This document shows, piece after piece, positions 7,041 to 8,222 of a stretch of 8,222 nucleotides of DNA (position 1 is its first letter; each line of letters opens with the position of its first letter). Origin of the DNA: Chloroflexota bacterium (GTDB lineage Bacteria; Chloroflexota; Chloroflexia; Thermomicrobiales; UBA6265). The notes beneath the pieces are model-generated. The model did not search any database, was not told the DNA's origin, and saw only the letters and a program-made list of their open reading frames with translations. Position numbers and translations under genes: made by a program. The stretch lies in assembly GCA_023392645.1 (NCBI GenBank), contig JAEVYR010000378.1:1-8222 (forward strand). The letters are read 5' to 3'.

Positions 7041-7740
7041 CGACCTTCACCTCCTTGTGTACGTGATCAATACGACACGGCTCGAACTTGGCGTAGATGG
7101 TGAAATCAAAAGCACCTCGGTTCGCTCCGCGCAGCGAATCAAGGGTGAAGGGCTCCCGTTGGACCGTGCCGGGAACGTTGAGCAGCCGGTGCCACCAGGA
7201 GAGCTCGATCAGCTGACCTGAGGGATCGAGGCCGGTAAGAGTGTTTCCTTGGCGTATGTTCGTGTCGATTAGATATGTTGCCGCGCGCCGCAGGTTCGTG
7301 CGGGGACCGCAACTGACGCCGTTTCGCTCATGGAAGTGGATGAACTCGGTCAGCAACGTTGCCTTCGCACCCTCGTGGTTGTCCGCGAGGAGTTCGACGC
7401 CGTATATCGAAGCGAGTGCGAAGAGAGATTCCGTGGGCCAGAACTCGGGCTGATAGCGCCGCTTGATCGCTCGAAGCTTGCGTTGGAGGATCGCGACGAG
7501 AAAATTGCCGTCGCCAGCGGCGGGCTCGAAGAAGGTCTTGTCTACGAACTGGGGGCCCGTCTCGAGCTCCGTTCGGACGAGGTCGAGCATCTCGTTGACC
7601 ATGTGGTGCGGTGTGAACACCTCGCCATAGGTCTTCACGCGGTGGCGGGACTTGACCAATTGCTTGCTCTCTGCGCTGCGTGCCGCAGCGTTCGCAGATT
7701 TGATGGGCCGCGACTGCGTGGACCTGGATTTCGTCGTCAT
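7033..7740 (-). CDS. N6-adenine methyltransferase-like protein, SAM-binding half only (motif IV degenerate)
   Basis: A 235-aa protein. A basic, Ser-rich N-terminus (1-36) precedes GEVFTPHHMVNEMLDL (39-54), the motif X region of N6-adenine methyltransferases. Then comes FFEPAAGDGNFL (70-81), a near-consensus SAM-binding motif I. IYGVELLADN (112-121) carries the motif II acidic residue E116, and NIRQGNTL (161-168) is a motif III-like block. Where FDxxIGNPPY is expected the sequence is FDFTIYAKFEP (211-221), so the catalytic NPPY is missing and the protein ends soon after. It probably binds SAM but should not transfer methyl groups alone. It is the first gene of the cluster and overlaps the helicase gene by 8 nt, so a role as a subunit of that complex is inferred. 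The ATG at 7740 is chosen because GAGGA lies 3 nt upstream and the residues before it look non-coding. A truncated enzyme that decayed after transfer is the alternative. Confidence 0.85.
   Translation of the reverse strand: MTTKSRSTQSRPIKSANAAARSAESKQLVKSRHRVKTYGEVFTPHHMVNEMLDLVRTELETGPQFVDKTFFEPAAGDGNFLVAILQRKLRAIKRRYQPEFWPTESLFALASIYGVELLADNHEGAKATLLTEFIHFHERNGVSCGPRTNLRRAATYLIDTNIRQGNTLTGLDPSGQLIELSWWHRLLNVPGTVQREPFTLDSLRGANRGAFDFTIYAKFEPCRIDHVHKEVKVDV
7047..7056 (-). promoter_or_regulatory. Consensus Shine-Dalgarno for the helicase gene
   Basis: On the minus strand AAGGAGGTGA lies with AGGAGG ending 9 nt before the ATG at 7040. It is a full match to the anti-Shine-Dalgarno of 16S rRNA and sits within the last codons of the upstream methyltransferase-like gene (coding K-E-V). 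It fixes the start of the helicase gene. It also implies that ribosomes can load strongly on the large nuclease-helicase gene independently of, or as well as, coupling across the 8-nt overlap. Confidence 0.85.
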
Positions 7741-8111
7741 GAATCCTCGTTTTTCTCGGCAGGCGTGCAGTTGACATGTACCCGAAAGTGTATGCGAGCT
7801 GGGTGTTGCAAGGTTCCGAAAACGCTTGGTACTCCGCACAAAGACGGATCGCCGCTCACTGCGAGTATGACGACACCGGATGGCCGACGAGCCTCGTAAA
7901 CTCCACCCTGGACGAACGAACGCGCGGTCCACCAACTGGGCGTGCACGCACTCGACACCGACTGTCTGCGTGATCTGTTCCAAGGTGCGAACCTTTCGTC
8001 CCGGCCTGACTGACTTGATCATGAGGTCATGGATGTCTCGCGAATCAGACGTTTTCCTCGCTCTCGAGTTTGTTGTTTTCTGTCCGTTTCAATCATAGAT
8101 CACCGGACACC
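7741..8111. other. Leader / intergenic region upstream of the restriction cluster
   Basis: About 370 nt with no gene I can support. Short frames on both strands overlap one another and give Arg/Ser-rich or Cys-rich peptides with no family look. On the minus strand the frame of the first methyltransferase-like gene stays open back to a stop near 8089-8091, and another short frame starts at 8096 (25 codons). Neither shows a domain. The region must hold the promoter of the three-gene cluster, given the terminator-like hairpin on its far side, but I find no well-spaced -35/-10 pair. A small regulator gene or a structured leader RNA cannot be excluded. Confidence 0.5.
7744..7748 (-). promoter_or_regulatory. 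Ribosome binding site deciding the start of the first methyltransferase-like gene
   Basis: GAGGA on the minus strand lies 3 nt before the ATG at 7740. The spacing is short but the match is good. It supports this start over the more distant in-frame ATG at 8022, whose 94-residue extension shows no recognisable domain. Confidence 0.6.
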
Positions 8112-8143
8112 AAAACGCCCGGTGGATCGCTCTGCCGGGCGTT
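8112..8143 (-). terminator. Candidate intrinsic terminator of an upstream operon
   Basis: aacgcccgg (8114-8122) and ccgggcgtt (8135-8143) form a perfect 9-bp stem with a 12-nt loop. On the minus strand the second arm runs into a four-T stretch (GGGCGTTTTGG), as expected of a terminator for genes beyond the right edge. On the plus strand the stem is followed by a pyrimidine-rich stretch (ctcttctcc), so it might work in both directions, but no plus-strand gene is seen. It would insulate the restriction cluster from upstream transcription. Confidence 0.55.
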
Positions 8144-8153
8144 CTCTTCTCCA

Positions 8154-8193
8154 AGGCTGCCGACGACCCCTGCGTATGGATTTCTGGCAGCCT
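8154..8193. repeat. 8-bp inverted repeat at the right edge
   Basis: aggctgcc (8154-8161) and ggcagcct (8186-8193) are perfect complements with a 24-nt loop. There is no T-tract on either side. It lies beside the candidate terminator, in sequence where all three minus-strand frames remain open to the window edge, so it could be the tail of an upstream gene or plain intergenic sequence. No function is assigned. Confidence 0.35.
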
Positions 8194-8222
8194 CGACGGT
8201 CGGGTCGTGCCGGGCCCGGTGG

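Noticed and set aside
4161..7103. Two long plus-strand open frames opposite the helicase gene
   Set aside because: They are antisense shadows of a gene with clear helicase motifs. Their Leu/Val/Asp-rich, repeat-like composition is typical of antisense reading in GC-rich DNA.
7771..7776. Perfect TTGACA on the plus strand
   Set aside because: No acceptable -10 box at 16-18 nt, and no plus-strand gene downstream.
7741..8022. 94-residue N-terminal extension of the first methyltransferase-like gene
   Set aside because: No domain or sensible composition, and a GAGGA site precedes the internal ATG at 7740. Kept only as an open question about the leader.
8086..8094. gtttcaatc resembling the end of some CRISPR repeats
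   Set aside because: Single occurrence with no second copy or regular spacing; not an array.

Overview
The window comes from a GC-rich bacterium. The substrate-binding protein at its left end has a long twin-arginine leader (LFDDYKAGKVTRRQF type) and a DATPAAG-rich linker. From memory this style is common in Chloroflexota of the Thermomicrobia type, so I infer that group with moderate confidence; no rRNA or other marker is present to confirm it. All four supportable genes lie on the minus strand, so the window is read from right to left.

Layout in the direction of transcription. A hairpin with a short T-tract (8112-8143, minus) probably ends an operon lying beyond the right edge. About 370 bases without a convincing gene follow. 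Then comes a tight three-gene cluster, 7740 to 2716: (1) a 235-aa protein with the N-terminal half of an N6-adenine DNA methyltransferase; (2) a 1095-aa protein with a GIY-YIG-like nuclease domain, a superfamily 2 DEAH helicase, a helical linker, and a second methyltransferase N-terminal half at its extreme C-terminus; (3) a 344-aa protein that opens with the methyltransferase catalytic motif NPPY and continues into a target-recognition-like region. Genes 1 and 2 overlap by 8 nt, with a perfect Shine-Dalgarno sequence inside the end of gene 1. Genes 2 and 3 are separated by 2 nt. A 638-nt gene-free stretch with a cluster of alternating inverted repeats follows, then a family-5 peptide/oligosaccharide-type ABC transporter substrate-binding protein (2077-173), then GC-rich hairpin repeats that probably end its transcription.

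The three-gene cluster looks like a restriction-modification or phage-defence system. The order nuclease, helicase, helical coupler, methyltransferase, specificity region matches that of single-chain type ISP enzymes such as LlaGI/LlaBIII. Here, however, the nuclease is GIY-YIG-like rather than Mrr-like, and the methyltransferase is cut into two polypeptides between the SAM-binding half and the catalytic half. A further separate methyltransferase N-half is encoded first. That first gene keeps a textbook SAM loop (FEPAAGDGNF) but has lost NPPY. The helicase tail has a very divergent SAM loop (DLFSTAGLFL), while the third gene has a perfect NPPY. The halves are therefore complementary, and I propose that the active methyltransferase may be assembled from different subunits. 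This is the most interesting point in the window. The substrate-binding protein is probably unrelated host sequence: it is separated by repeats, has higher GC in sampled stretches, and has no permease or ATPase gene next to it here.
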